NCBI RefSeq assembly: GCF_934191625.1
Contig: NZ_CAKPUG010000003.1
Location: 1-64,000 of the forward strand
Source of the DNA: an uncultured Lactococcus sp.
GTDB taxonomy: Bacteria; Bacillota; Bacilli; Lactobacillales; Streptococcaceae
DNA length: 64,000 nucleotides
Direction of reading: 5' to 3'
Shown piece by piece: positions 16,621-27,369 of this stretch. Below the pieces are notes generated by a model that was given only the letters and a program-made list of their open reading frames with translations, had not been told where the DNA came from and made no database searches. Numbering within the stretch: the stretch's first letter is position 1; each line of letters begins with the position of its first letter. The translations under genes and the position numbers were made by a program.

Positions 16621-17907
16621 TTAAGCTTCCTCTGGTAAAACCAGATTAAGCACAATACCAATAATTGTTGCAATAGCTACAGATGAAATTTGTAGATTTT
16701 GCGTGATATCAAGAACCATACCGCCAATACCGATAACCAGTACGACACTTGAAATTAGCAAGTTACGTTTGATATCAAAGTTGATTTTATTTTCAACAAT
16801 AATTTTTAAACCACTCGCTGCGATAACGCCGAAGAGGGCGATAGAAGCACCACCGATAACGGGACTTGGGATAGAAGTCAGCAAAGCTGTCAATTTACCA
16901 ATGAAGCTGACAATTACGGCCAAGATGGCTGCTCCTGCAATTACATAGATGGAATGGATCTTCGTAATGGCCATAACACCGATGTTTTCGCCATATGAAG
17001 TTACGGGGGGCGCACCAATAAATGAAGCAATAACTTGTGCCACACCATCACCGGCTAAAGTACGGTCAAGTCCTGGCTCTTTGAAGTAATCTTTGCCTGT
17101 TAAGGAATTCAAAACCATGATATGGCCAAAATGCTCTGTCATCGTAACAAAGGCAATCGGCGCCATCGTCAAGATTGCTGAAGGATAAAAGGCCCATTTA
17201 TAACTTAAGAATGGAATTTCCATTGTAGGAAGTGTAAGCCAATTTGCTTGAGAAACATTTGAAAAGTCTACAATACTTTGACCAGTCACTTTACCAATGA
17301 TAATAGCTGCTATATATCCAGTAACAATGCCGAGCAAGATTGGAACGACAGACAGGAAACCCTTACCATAAATACTGAAAATAACGATAGCCATGACAGT
17401 AATCATTGAAATAGCTAAGAAAGGCAAGCTGTAACCTGTCATCGCACTCGGATTAGTATACATTGAGTCATTAATAGCTACTGGCGCTAGGGAAAGACCA
17501 ATAACCATAACAATTGGACCCACAACGATAGGCGGTAAAACTCGGTCAATCCAACCTTGTCCCGCAAAACGGACGATAATAGCAACGAGTAAGTAAACGA
17601 GACCACCTGTCAATGCTCCTTGCGCGATGGCTGGCATTCCACCTTGTTTCATTAACAATTGCATAGCTCCAATATAAGCAAAACTTGAGCCCATATAAGC
17701 AGGAACCTTAAAACGTGTGACCGACATATGTGCTAAAGTTCCTAACCCCGAACTAAGCAGGGCAATCGCAGGATCAATACCTACAAGAATTGGAACCAAA
17801 ACCGTTGAGCCAAACATGGCAAAGAGATGCTGGAAAGAAAGCCCAAACCATTGGCCCCCTTTTGGTTTTTCGTCAACTTTTAAAAGAATATCTGTATTAC
17901 TGGACAC
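16621..17907 (-). CDS. pyrP: Uracil permease (NCS2/UraA family)
   Basis: The 428-residue protein has about 14 membrane segments and the family blocks GLSFQHLFAMFGSTVLVP and VTMTEHFGHI, which carries the uracil-binding Glu. It imports uracil with protons. The start is GTG (17905-17907), two bases after the pyrR stop, with AGAGG inside the pyrR end as ribosome-binding site, so pyrR and pyrP are translationally linked. Confidence 0.94.
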   Translation of the reverse strand: MSSNTDILLKVDEKPKGGQWFGLSFQHLFAMFGSTVLVPILVGIDPAIALLSSGLGTLAHMSVTRFKVPAYMGSSFAYIGAMQLLMKQGGMPAIAQGALTGGLVYLLVAIIVRFAGQGWIDRVLPPIVVGPIVMVIGLSLAPVAINDSMYTNPSAMTGYSLPFLAISMITVMAIVIFSIYGKGFLSVVPILLGIVTGYIAAIIIGKVTGQSIVDFSNVSQANWLTLPTMEIPFLSYKWAFYPSAILTMAPIAFVTMTEHFGHIMVLNSLTGKDYFKEPGLDRTLAGDGVAQVIASFIGAPPVTSYGENIGVMAITKIHSIYVIAGAAILAVIVSFIGKLTALLTSIPSPVIGGASIALFGVIAASGLKIIVENKINFDIKRNLLISSVVLVIGIGGMVLDITQNLQISSVAIATIIGIVLNLVLPEEA

Positions 17908-17909
17908 GA

Positions 17910-18434
17910 TTAAGCCTCTTCTTTCTTAATTAAGATGCTATCTTCACCATCAACCTCTGACATGTTGACGATAATTTCTTCACCTTGAGATGTAGGAATA
18001 TTTTTCCCCACATAATCCGCACGAATCGGCAACTCACGATGTCCTCGATCCACTAAGACTGCTAACTGAACACGCGCAGGTCGCCCACGGTCAACTAATC
18101 CATCAATTGCTGCACGAATTGTTCGACCAGTATAAAGCACATCGTCTACTAAGACAATATCTTTACCTGTAATATCAACATTAATTTCTGTTGTATCATC
18201 GGTCGCTTTCTTATCATCACGAAAAGGACGTGTATCAAGTTCACCTAAAGGCATATCAATATTTTCCAATTGGGCCAAACGCTCTTGGATACGTTGTGCC
18301 AAGTATACACCACGGGTTTTAATTCCGATAAGGACAAGTTTATCCAATTCTTTATTTCGCTCGATAATTTCATAAGTAATACGTGTAATTGCACGTTTCA
18401 TTGTGATTTCATCAATGATTTCTTTTTTTGCCAT
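17910..18434 (-). CDS. pyrR: Bifunctional pyr operon attenuation protein/uracil phosphoribosyltransferase PyrR
   Basis: PyrR binds the pyr leader RNA when UMP is high and promotes termination. It also has weak UPRTase activity. The PRPP motif [14 protein letters not shown] and the [16 protein letters not shown] region are intact. I place the start at ATG 18434 (MAKKEIIDE) with TTGGAG upstream. A longer start at 18446 is less well placed. The length of 174 residues is usual. It is the first gene of pyrR-pyrP-pyrB-carA. Confidence 0.96.
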   Translation of the reverse strand: MAKKEIIDEITMKRAITRITYEIIERNKELDKLVLIGIKTRGVYLAQRIQERLAQLENIDMPLGELDTRPFRDDKKATDDTTEINVDITGKDIVLVDDVLYTGRTIRAAIDGLVDRGRPARVQLAVLVDRGHRELPIRADYVGKNIPTSQGEEIIVNMSEVDGEDSILIKKEEA

Positions 18435-18451
18435 AAAACACTCCAATATAG

Positions 18452-18602
18452 AAAAATTCCCTAGTCCAAGGGCTAGGGAAGGTATCAGAAAATACTCTAT
18501 AATATACTTTAATTAAGTTCATTCAAGATTCTGACCTTGCCTGCCTCTCTGGACACACTTAAAGGTTATAGTGATTATAGCAAATCCTTGTTTTTTTTGC
18601 AA
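18452..18602 (-). promoter_or_regulatory. pyr promoter and PyrR-responsive attenuator leader
   Basis: Minus strand, in order: TTGCAA (18602-18597), 17 bp, TATAAT (18579-18574); the PyrR-binding segment with CCAGAGAGGCAGGCAAGG (18556-18531); then the terminator TTCCCTAG/CTAGGGAA followed by five Us (18480-18452), ending just before the pyrR Shine-Dalgarno. The order is that of the classic PyrR attenuators. Confidence 0.93.
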
Positions 18603-18680
18603 GAATTTACGACAGGCTCCTACCTTAAATTAAAATAATTATCAATATACAGAATATTTCCATTCTTCGAGTGAATATTT

Positions 18681-18709
18681 TTGACAAATTAAAAACATTA
18701 ATATATTCT
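18681..18709 (+). promoter_or_regulatory. Promoter of the T-box transcript
   Basis: TTGACA (18681-18686), 17 bp, TATTCT (18704-18709). Confidence 0.7.
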
Positions 18710-18715
18710 TGTACG

Positions 18716-18934
18716 TAAGCAAAAAAACATTTTAACCTAGTAGGAAATAGTTGTCTTGTTCAGAAAGTCGGTGGATGCTGCGAACCGATCAGAACTATTT
18801 GTTGAATTACACTAAAATGAGCTGAAAAAAAAATAATAAATGAAATTATAAAGAAAAACATTCGCTGTTTTAAAAATAAGGTGGTACCGTGGAGAAATTC
18901 GCCCTTAGCTTCTTAAGCTGAGGGTGATTTTTTT
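18716..18934 (+). ncRNA. T-box riboswitch, tyrosine specifier (UAC) inferred
   Basis: Stem I is closed by CATTTTA (18728-18734) and TAAAATG (18813-18819). The specifier loop has the AGTA motif (18739-18742) opposite GAA (18804-18806), followed by one base and TAC (18808-18810), then A. The AGGTGGTACCGTG T-box (18879-18891) is followed by a 13-bp terminator stem (18899-18911 with 18915-18927) and seven Us. Uncharged tRNA-Tyr would favour read-through into the transporter gene. Confidence 0.92.
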
Positions 18935-19064
18935 ATTTCAAAAGGAGGAAAGATATTAGCTCACAGAACATAAGTTATTTATCCTGTGGAGGAATTATCC
19001 GATATTGTTTAACAAAAGTTTATAAACAATTACAAAATACAAGTTAATTTACAAGGAAAAATAT

Positions 19065-20480
19065 ATGAAAAAAATAAAACAACCCAGCATGATGGAAGCC
19101 TGTCTCATGCTTACTTTAGTCATCACAGCAATTGCCATTTCCGTTATAGGTTTTAAGGTTGCGCCAAATATTGCCATTTTGTTTGCTATCGGTATAGTCA
19201 TGATTTACATGTCTGCAAAGCATATGCCCTTTGATACGATTCATGATGGTATTATTGCTGGACTAAAACCTGGGATCATCCCGATATTCATCTTTATATT
19301 GGTAGGAGCCTTAATCGCTGTATGGATTCAGGCTGGAATAATCCCGACCCTTATGGTTATTGGCTTTAATATTATTAGTGTTCAATGGTTTGTACCTTCA
19401 GTCTTCATTGTATGCGCGATTGTTGGTAGTGCTGTAGGAAGTGCCTTTACCGTAATGTCCACTATCGGTATTGCCTTCTTCGGTATTGGTTCAACTCTCG
19501 GACTAAATCCTGCTCTAATCGTTGGAGCAATTGTCTCTGGTGCTGTTTTCGGAGATAAAATGTCTCCCCTTTCAGAATCAACAAATCTTACTGCTGCTGT
19601 TGTTGATGCTGACTTATTTAAGCACATCAAAAATCTCATGTGGTCAACACTTCCAGCCTTTGTGGTTTCCTTAGTCTTATTTGCCATTTTAGGTGTCAGT
19701 AATCAAGCAACCAGTTTAGATAAGATTGCTGACGTCACAAAAATTTTACATGCTAATTTTTCAATTTCTGGCTGGGCCTTCATTCCTATCCTCCTCATGT
19801 TTGTCTGTGCTTGGAAAAAAATCCCCGCTATTCTTACTATTCTTCTGAATATTGGCATCGCTTTAGTGATGATTTTTCTTCAGAATCCTCATACAAAAAT
19901 TACTGACCTCGGTTTATTGATTGATTCTGGTTTTAAATCAGCAACAGGAAATCAAGAAATTGACCTCCTACTTTCACGTGGCGGAATTGAAAGCATGATG
20001 CCCACAGTATCTCTAATCATTCTCACCTTATCTCTTGGCGGTCTTCTCATGAAAACAGGACTTGTTTCGACAGTCATGGACCGAGTTGCATATAAACTTA
20101 CCTCACCAAAGAGCTTGATCACAACGACCTTGTTTACCAGTATTGGTGTAAATATCTTTATTGGTGAACAATTCCTTTCGGTAATTCTTCCTGGAAATGC
20201 CTTCAAAGAGGTCTACAATAAGGCCAATCTTGACCCTGTTGTCTTAGGACGAACACTGGAAGATGGTGGAACGGTAATCAACTACCTCATTCCTTGGGGT
20301 ATTGCGGGGAGCTTTGTTGCTAGCACTTTCGGAGTTCCAACCCTGACTTACTTACCTTTCGTCTTCTTTAGTTTATTCTCTCCTATCTTTTCGCTTATCA
20401 GCGCTTTTACAGGATTTGGCGTTAAAGAGATTTCCAGAACCAAAACTAAAGATGTCGTTTCTAAAACGCAAAGTTTATAA
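19065..20480 (+). CDS. NhaC-superfamily transporter, probable tyrosine transporter under T-box control
   Basis: The 471-residue protein has about 12 membrane helices and clear NhaC-family blocks (GLKPGIIPIFIFILVGALIAVWIQAGIIPT, FGDKMSPLSESTNLTAA). Databases would call it a Na+/H+ antiporter. The tyrosine T-box in its leader argues that it moves tyrosine or a related amino acid, as proposed for T-box-linked NhaC homologues (YheL-type). AAGGAAAA precedes the ATG. It forms a single-gene unit closed by a bidirectional terminator. Confidence 0.85.
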   Translation: MKKIKQPSMMEACLMLTLVITAIAISVIGFKVAPNIAILFAIGIVMIYMSAKHMPFDTIHDGIIAGLKPGIIPIFIFILVGALIAVWIQAGIIPTLMVIGFNIISVQWFVPSVFIVCAIVGSAVGSAFTVMSTIGIAFFGIGSTLGLNPALIVGAIVSGAVFGDKMSPLSESTNLTAAVVDADLFKHIKNLMWSTLPAFVVSLVLFAILGVSNQATSLDKIADVTKILHANFSISGWAFIPILLMFVCAWKKIPAILTILLNIGIALVMIFLQNPHTKITDLGLLIDSGFKSATGNQEIDLLLSRGGIESMMPTVSLIILTLSLGGLLMKTGLVSTVMDRVAYKLTSPKSLITTTLFTSIGVNIFIGEQFLSVILPGNAFKEVYNKANLDPVVLGRTLEDGGTVINYLIPWGIAGSFVASTFGVPTLTYLPFVFFSLFSPIFSLISAFTGFGVKEISRTKTKDVVSKTQSL

Positions 20481-20481
20481 G

Positions 20482-20514
20482 AAAAGCCATTAGAAGCTCT
20501 CTAATGGCTTTTTT
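20482..20514. terminator. Bidirectional terminator between transporter and gntP
   Basis: AAAAGCCATTAGA pairs perfectly with its complement around a 5-base loop, with Ts on both strands. Confidence 0.92.
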
Positions 20515-20515
20515 C

Positions 20516-21868
20516 CTATACAAATATATTTAATATAAGTGCTCCAACGAGCCCAACAATAGCAATTAATGTTTCTAAAAGCGACCATGTCAGCAAGGTT
20601 TCTTTGACCGTGAGATTGAAATATTCTTTAAACATCCAGAAGCCTGCATCATTAACATGGCTAAAGAAAAGCGAGCCTGCACCTGTAGCAATAACTAACA
20701 AAGCCGGATTTGTACCTGTGGCTGCCATTAGAGGTAAAACAAGTCCAGCTGCAGTCAAGGCGGCAACTGTGGCAGAACCCAAAGCCAACCGAAGAACAAC
20801 GGCAATCAGCCAAGCTAAAATCAACGGTGACAGACGGCTACCTTGGAAGATTTGAGCAACTGAGTCACCCACTCCACCATCAATAAGGACTTGTTTAAAG
20901 GCTCCGCCACCACCAATAATCAAAAGCATCATAGCAATCTGTTTAATAGAAGCTTCTGCAGATACCATTAAACGTTTCATTGGAATCTTACGGAAAATCC
21001 CCATTGTAAAGATAGCAATAAGTAATGAAAGCAGCATTGCTACATCCGGGCTACCCATAAAAGCAACTATATTATCTAGAGCACTTGGGTTTTTTGGTGT
21101 TTTTCCTCCATGTGCTACCATCACGTATAAAGTGGATATAGCCATCAAAAGAACTGGCATAAGTGAGGTAAGCGTTGCTGACAAGAAAGAGGGTGTTTCT
21201 TCAAGTTTAAACTCTTTATATTCCCCAACTGTTGACAAATTGCCTTTTCTTGAAAAGGCATCCGGCACCATCTTTTTGGCAAATTTTGTAAAAAGAGGGC
21301 CCGCGATAAGTACTGTAGGTACTGCAATAATAAAGCCATAAAGAAGCACTAATCCCATATTTGCTCCATAAACACCGGCAATAGCTGTAGGGCCAGGGTG
21401 AGGCGGGAGGAATCCATGAGCCACAGATAAGGCTGCAACCATCGGAATACCTAAATAAAGAATGGGAATAGCGAGTTCAGCAGCAATAGCAAAGATTATT
21501 GGAATTAAAAGAACCATACCGACTTCAAAGAAAAGTGCGATTCCAATGATAAAGGAAGCTAAAACAACCGCCAGCTGTATCCTCTTATTCCCAAATTTAT
21601 CAATCAAGGTATGCGCAATTCGATAAGCACCACCCGCATCTGAAACCAAGCGACCAAGCATGGCTCCAAACCCAAAGATAATTCCTAAGTGACCGAGCTG
21701 TCCGCCAATTCCTGTTTCAATAGAAGTTGGAATCTTTGCTAAATCAATCCCAAGAAGCATGGCAACAATAAAGGAAACAATAACTAGGGAGACAAAAGTA
21801 TTCAACTTAGCTTTCCCAATCAAGAAAAGCAAGATCAATACTCCGACCAAAACGATAAGTAAATCCAT
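20516..21868 (-). CDS. gntP: Gluconate permease (GntP family)
   Basis: The 450-residue protein has about 13 membrane segments and the GntP signatures GLGGQLGHLGIIFGFGAMLGRLV-like (residues near 53-75), HGFLPPHPGP and FFSHVNDAGFWMFKEYF. It imports gluconate with protons as the last gene of gnd-gntK-gntP. AGGAG lies before the ATG. Confidence 0.93.
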   Translation of the reverse strand: MDLLIVLVGVLILLFLIGKAKLNTFVSLVIVSFIVAMLLGIDLAKIPTSIETGIGGQLGHLGIIFGFGAMLGRLVSDAGGAYRIAHTLIDKFGNKRIQLAVVLASFIIGIALFFEVGMVLLIPIIFAIAAELAIPILYLGIPMVAALSVAHGFLPPHPGPTAIAGVYGANMGLVLLYGFIIAVPTVLIAGPLFTKFAKKMVPDAFSRKGNLSTVGEYKEFKLEETPSFLSATLTSLMPVLLMAISTLYVMVAHGGKTPKNPSALDNIVAFMGSPDVAMLLSLLIAIFTMGIFRKIPMKRLMVSAEASIKQIAMMLLIIGGGGAFKQVLIDGGVGDSVAQIFQGSRLSPLILAWLIAVVLRLALGSATVAALTAAGLVLPLMAATGTNPALLVIATGAGSLFFSHVNDAGFWMFKEYFNLTVKETLLTWSLLETLIAIVGLVGALILNIFV

Positions 21869-21884
21869 AAAAATCTCCTAACTT

Positions 21885-23381
21885 TTATTTGCGCTGATAG
21901 TCAGCAATAGCCTTATAGCTTTCTTCAAAGCTACGGGCCAGTTGTACAAAAATGATTGATAATTCTCTGTAAGCTTTAAAATTCTCGCTGTTGGGCTTAT
22001 ATGTTGCATTGGAGCCAATCATCTGTTCAACAACACCTAAATCATCAATAAGTCCTAAAGCTTTTTCTGCCATTACTACAGCTGCTAAACACCCTGCTTC
22101 TTTACTTTCTGGCACATTAATTGGTTGTTCAAAAATATCAGCTAAAATTTGTGTCCATAACTCTGAACTCACAAAACCTCCAGTTGCTTGAATTTGCTTT
22201 AAATCTCCTGTCACCTCAATCAAACTTAAAGCCACCATGTAAAGATTGAACATCACGCCTTCTAAAACAGCGCGGGCCATATGATCCCGATTATGTCCAT
22301 GATTTAAACCAAAGAAGGACCCTCTAGCATTAGCATCCCAAAGAGGGGCACGTTCTCCGCCCAAGTATGGATGAAAAAGCAGTCCTTCTGCTCCTGCCTC
22401 TATCTGCGCGGCAATCTCAGTAATTTCATCAAAGCTCAATTCCTCATCGAAAATTTGTTCCCTTACCCAGCGGAAAACATCACCACCAGAGTTAACTGGA
22501 CCTCCTACTACCCAATGCTCCTTATCCAGAGCATAGGTAAATGTCCGTGCTTTAGTATCGACACGTGGCTTGTCTGTTACCACACGAATCGCGCCTGAAG
22601 TCCCAATAGTTATTGCAGCTACTCCTGGTTTAATGGCGTTAACACCAAGATTAGAAAGTGGACCATCTCCTGCGCCCCATACAAACTTAGTTGTCTTAGG
22701 AATGCCCATCTTCTTGGCAAATTCTGAAGGCATTCCCGCTTCAATCTCATAAGGTTCAACGACTTGTGGAAGTTGCTGTTGAGAAACTTTCACGAGTTTT
22801 AGAACTTTCTGGTCCCAGTTCAACTCATGGATATTAAAAATTCCTGTACCAGTTGCGACCGACAAGTCCATCTTGTTCGTTTTAAAGAGACGATAGAAAA
22901 TATAGCCTTTCAAGTCAAGATAGTGCGCTGTATTTTTAAATACTTCTGGGCGTTCACTTGCTAGCCATAAAAGTTTTGAGAGTGGCGCCATCGGATGAAT
23001 CGGTGTTCCTGTTCGTTGATAAATTTCAAAACCTTGTCCTGAAGACTTTAGTTCATCTGTAAAAGCAACTGCTCGTGTATCTGCCCAAGTAATCACTCTT
23101 GTCAAAGGTTGCCACTCTTGATCAAAAGCAATAAGGGAGTGCAGTTGTGTACTGAAAGATACGGCTAAGAGCTCATCTTCTTCTTCGAGATGAATGGAGA
23201 CCTCACGAATAGTAATCAAAACAGCTTCGAAAATGTCTTCCAGCGATTCTTCTGCCATTCCTGACGAATCCCGATAAAGTTTATAGCCATGACTGCTACT
23301 AGCCACGATTTCTCCGTCTTTCTTAAAGAGGACTGCCTTAGTTGCAGTCGTCCCTAGGTCAAGACCAATCAAATATTCCAT
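21885..23381 (-). CDS. gntK: Gluconate kinase (FGGY family)
   Basis: The 498-residue FGGY kinase phosphorylates gluconate to 6-phosphogluconate. The phosphate-1 motif YLIGLDLGTTATKAVLF opens the protein, GTSGAIRVV gives the second ATP motif, and the C-terminal FGGY signature (ATGGFVSSELWTQILADI) is clear. The operon context of gluconate permease and 6-phosphogluconate dehydrogenase fixes the substrate. AGGGAG precedes the ATG. Confidence 0.93.
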   Translation of the reverse strand: MEYLIGLDLGTTATKAVLFKKDGEIVASSSHGYKLYRDSSGMAEESLEDIFEAVLITIREVSIHLEEEDELLAVSFSTQLHSLIAFDQEWQPLTRVITWADTRAVAFTDELKSSGQGFEIYQRTGTPIHPMAPLSKLLWLASERPEVFKNTAHYLDLKGYIFYRLFKTNKMDLSVATGTGIFNIHELNWDQKVLKLVKVSQQQLPQVVEPYEIEAGMPSEFAKKMGIPKTTKFVWGAGDGPLSNLGVNAIKPGVAAITIGTSGAIRVVTDKPRVDTKARTFTYALDKEHWVVGGPVNSGGDVFRWVREQIFDEELSFDEITEIAAQIEAGAEGLLFHPYLGGERAPLWDANARGSFFGLNHGHNRDHMARAVLEGVMFNLYMVALSLIEVTGDLKQIQATGGFVSSELWTQILADIFEQPINVPESKEAGCLAAVVMAEKALGLIDDLGVVEQMIGSNATYKPNSENFKAYRELSIIFVQLARSFEESYKAIADYQRK

Positions 23382-23391
23382 TTTATCTCCC

Positions 23392-24297
23392 TTACTTTTC
23401 TACTACTGCATGTCCACCAAAGCCATTGCGCAAGGCAGCGACCACTTTACCTGTCATTGTATCTTCTTGTAAACTCCGATTTCGCATCATGAGTGAGAGA
23501 GCAATGATGGGGGCAGGTACTTCTAGATCTAGACTTTCTTCCACTGTCCATTTTCCTTCACCCGAAGCTGCAACTTTTCCTGCAATGTCTTCTAATTTTG
23601 GATCTTGAGCAAACTGTGCTTCAGCCAACTCCATCAACCAGCTACGAATAACCGAACCATGATTCCATAGTTTGGCCACTGCTTCATAATCATAATCATA
23701 AGGTGAAGCTTCCAAAATTTCAAAACCTTCAGCAATAGCCTGCATCATGCCATATTCAATCCCATTGTGAATCATTTTGAGATAATGACCGCTTCCTAAT
23801 TTTCCAGTATAAAGATAGCCGTTCTCTTGCGCTAAGGCTTTAAATAGTGGTTCAAGCACTTTCCAAGATGCTTCGTCGTCTCCACCAATCATAAAGTTCC
23901 CGCCAGAGCGTGCTCCAGCCATTCCTCCCGAAGTTCCAACATCGAAAAAGTGAACTCCTTTCTTTTTAAGTTCATCATTTTGCTTCAAGTTATCTTTATA
24001 ATTAGAATTTCCGCCATCAATAAGAATGTCACCTGCAGAGAGTTTTTCAGAAAGCTGTTCAATTGTTGAATTTGTCGCTTCTCCAGCTGGCAACATTACC
24101 CATACTATTTTAGGACTTGGAAGTTTACTTAAAAGATCTTCCAAGCTATGAGCTGCGGTTATTTTTTCAGAATACTTTTCTGCTTCACGCGCAATCACTT
24201 CATTTTGATCAAAAGCTACCACTTCGATACCATGATCCACAGCATTTTGTACTAAGTTGTAGCCCATTTTTCCAAGACCAATCATTCCAAATTTCAT
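23392..24297 (-). CDS. gnd: 6-phosphogluconate dehydrogenase, short (GntZ/YqeC) type
   Basis: It oxidatively decarboxylates 6-phosphogluconate to ribulose-5-phosphate. The Rossmann start MKFGMIGLGKMGYNLVQNA, GGNSNYKDN, DVGTSGGMAGARSGGNFMIGG and the HNGIEYGMMQAIAEG helix are present. At 301 residues it is the short form, commonly NAD-linked, rather than the 470-residue housekeeping form. I place the start at ATG 24297, with GGAG nine bases upstream. It is the first gene of the gluconate operon. Confidence 0.93.
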   Translation of the reverse strand: MKFGMIGLGKMGYNLVQNAVDHGIEVVAFDQNEVIAREAEKYSEKITAAHSLEDLLSKLPSPKIVWVMLPAGEATNSTIEQLSEKLSAGDILIDGGNSNYKDNLKQNDELKKKGVHFFDVGTSGGMAGARSGGNFMIGGDDEASWKVLEPLFKALAQENGYLYTGKLGSGHYLKMIHNGIEYGMMQAIAEGFEILEASPYDYDYEAVAKLWNHGSVIRSWLMELAEAQFAQDPKLEDIAGKVAASGEGKWTVEESLDLEVPAPIIALSLMMRNRSLQEDTMTGKVVAALRNGFGGHAVVEK

Positions 24298-24332
24298 TAA
24301 AACTATTCTCCTTAAATTATCTGTCAATATTT

Positions 24333-24378
24333 TGATAACGCTTTCTTTAATTATAAGTAATTATTTTTCATTTGTCAA
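24333..24378 (-). promoter_or_regulatory. gnt operon promoter with cre site
   Basis: Minus strand: TTGACA (24378-24373), 17 bp, TATAAT (24355-24350). A catabolite-response element AGAAAGCGTTATCA (24346-24333) covers the transcription start and differs from consensus at one position, so CcpA repression is expected. Confidence 0.85.
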
Positions 24379-24415
24379 TAATTTAAATGTAAATGTTTTT
24401 CTGTTAAATAATGCA

Positions 24416-24447
24416 CAAAAAAACCTTACTCTGATTGAAGTAAGGTT
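24416..24447 (-). terminator. Terminator after the alpha-glucosidase gene
   Basis: AACCTTACT pairs with AGTAAGGTT around an 8-base loop, followed by a U-run on the minus strand. Confidence 0.9.
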
Positions 24448-24457
24448 GATTTGTAAT

Positions 24458-26089
<1,632 letters not shown>

Positions 26090-26112
26090 TTAGATCCCCT
26101 TTTTATTTTTAC

Positions 26113-26161
26113 GCAAGCGGTTGCTTAAAGTTATAATAGCATTTTAAAACAAAATGAGCAA
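26113..26161 (-). promoter_or_regulatory. Alpha-glucosidase promoter with LacI/MalR-type operator
   Basis: Minus strand: TTGCTC (26161-26156), 17 bp, TATTAT (26138-26133). The near-palindrome GCAACCGCTTGC (26124-26113) covers the early transcribed region and fits a GCAANCGNTTGC LacI-family site, which may also be bound by CcpA. No LacI-type regulator gene lies in the window. Confidence 0.75.
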
Positions 26162-26197
26162 CCAAAAGGTAAAAAATATTTTTTAAAAAAAGAGGGG

Positions 26198-27355
26198 TTA
26201 TTTCTTCAAAGCCAATAAATGCGCATCGTCCAAGCCATATGTTGCTAAATCAAGCCCAAAAACTTTTTCCTGTTTTTCTATATCATAGACAAGAAGATTC
26301 TTCCAAGTTAAAATCCATACTTTGCCGTCTTTATCAAAGTCGACATTAATAAGCATATCATCTGCCGAATAATTTTCCATAAGTGATTCGCTAAGTTCTA
26401 AACGGCTGATTTTTTGGGTGTCTATGTCGTAGAAGCTTAATGTCATTGATGTATCAAAACCGTCATTCGCATGACTAATGGCTAAAGTTTTTTCGTCATT
26501 GGATACTGCGATTCTATCTGGTAACTCTTGACCAAGAGAAACTTCCGTTCTCGCTAAGGTTTTTTTATCCAAAATAACAAGTTTATCAAGTGGTGTAGGT
26601 TCATAAGGGCGACTTTTCAGTCGATAACTCTTATTTGTCAGATAAAACTTATCTCCTATTAACTTCATATCTAAAAACGCTTCTGAGTCTGCTTCTTTGG
26701 AAGCCGCATTCACAATTAATTTCTCATCTATTTTATCTAAATTTTTCGTATCAAAAGTTACTAGCTGATTGTGTGCATACTTATCTCCTTCATTCATCAC
26801 ATTATTCAGAACATAAAGACGTTTCCCATCACTTGCCGCAGCATGCATCACATTACTCGTTGTATCTGGGAATTTATACTGCTTTTTCATTATTTTTGAC
26901 TTATCATATTTATGAACCGAACCTCCTTCAGGTTGACTGGTCATAGGATAGTAAAACTTTCCGTCAAATCCCGCACCTGTGATAGGTCCTTCGGGATATT
27001 CTGCTTTCGACAAGCTACCTTTTTCAATATCTAAGCTAACAACTGTTTGTGGTCCTCTAGGAAAAGGACCTGGTGTAAAATCTTCAAATAGGAAGAAATG
27101 ATTATTTTTAGAATCTGGTTGCAGATTATAGGTTGCGGTCTGCTCTCCGAGTTTCACTTTGTCTTCTGAGCGTTTATTTATCCCTTTATCTGTCCGATCA
27201 AAACCCACAATCTTTTGGGACGACATGATATAAAAGTCAATCTTCTTACTTGTTTTAAAGGACTGGTCACTTTTAGGCAGGATTCTATAGACTAAAAAGA
27301 CGGCTCCAAACGAAAATACGACAGCTAAGGCAACTAATATTATTTTTTTCATCAT
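26198..27355 (-). CDS. Membrane-anchored extracytoplasmic protein, probable beta-propeller
   Basis: The 385-residue protein has one N-terminal membrane anchor (MKKIILVALAVVFSFGAVFL) without a lipobox or obvious cleavage site. Repeated strand patterns such as DGKRLYVLNN, GDKFYLTNK, DEKTLAISHANDG and DGKVWILTWKNLLVYD suggest a beta-propeller facing outwards. I do not recognise a specific family. It starts 14 bp after the secreted peptidase-like gene, so the two are probably one operon and may work together at the cell surface. Two ATGs in tandem (27355 and 27352) are both possible starts. Confidence 0.75.
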   Translation of the reverse strand: MMKKIILVALAVVFSFGAVFLVYRILPKSDQSFKTSKKIDFYIMSSQKIVGFDRTDKGINKRSEDKVKLGEQTATYNLQPDSKNNHFFLFEDFTPGPFPRGPQTVVSLDIEKGSLSKAEYPEGPITGAGFDGKFYYPMTSQPEGGSVHKYDKSKIMKKQYKFPDTTSNVMHAAASDGKRLYVLNNVMNEGDKYAHNQLVTFDTKNLDKIDEKLIVNAASKEADSEAFLDMKLIGDKFYLTNKSYRLKSRPYEPTPLDKLVILDKKTLARTEVSLGQELPDRIAVSNDEKTLAISHANDGFDTSMTLSFYDIDTQKISRLELSESLMENYSADDMLINVDFDKDGKVWILTWKNLLVYDIEKQEKVFGLDLATYGLDDAHLLALKK

Positions 27356-27369
27356 CCAGTACTTCTTCC

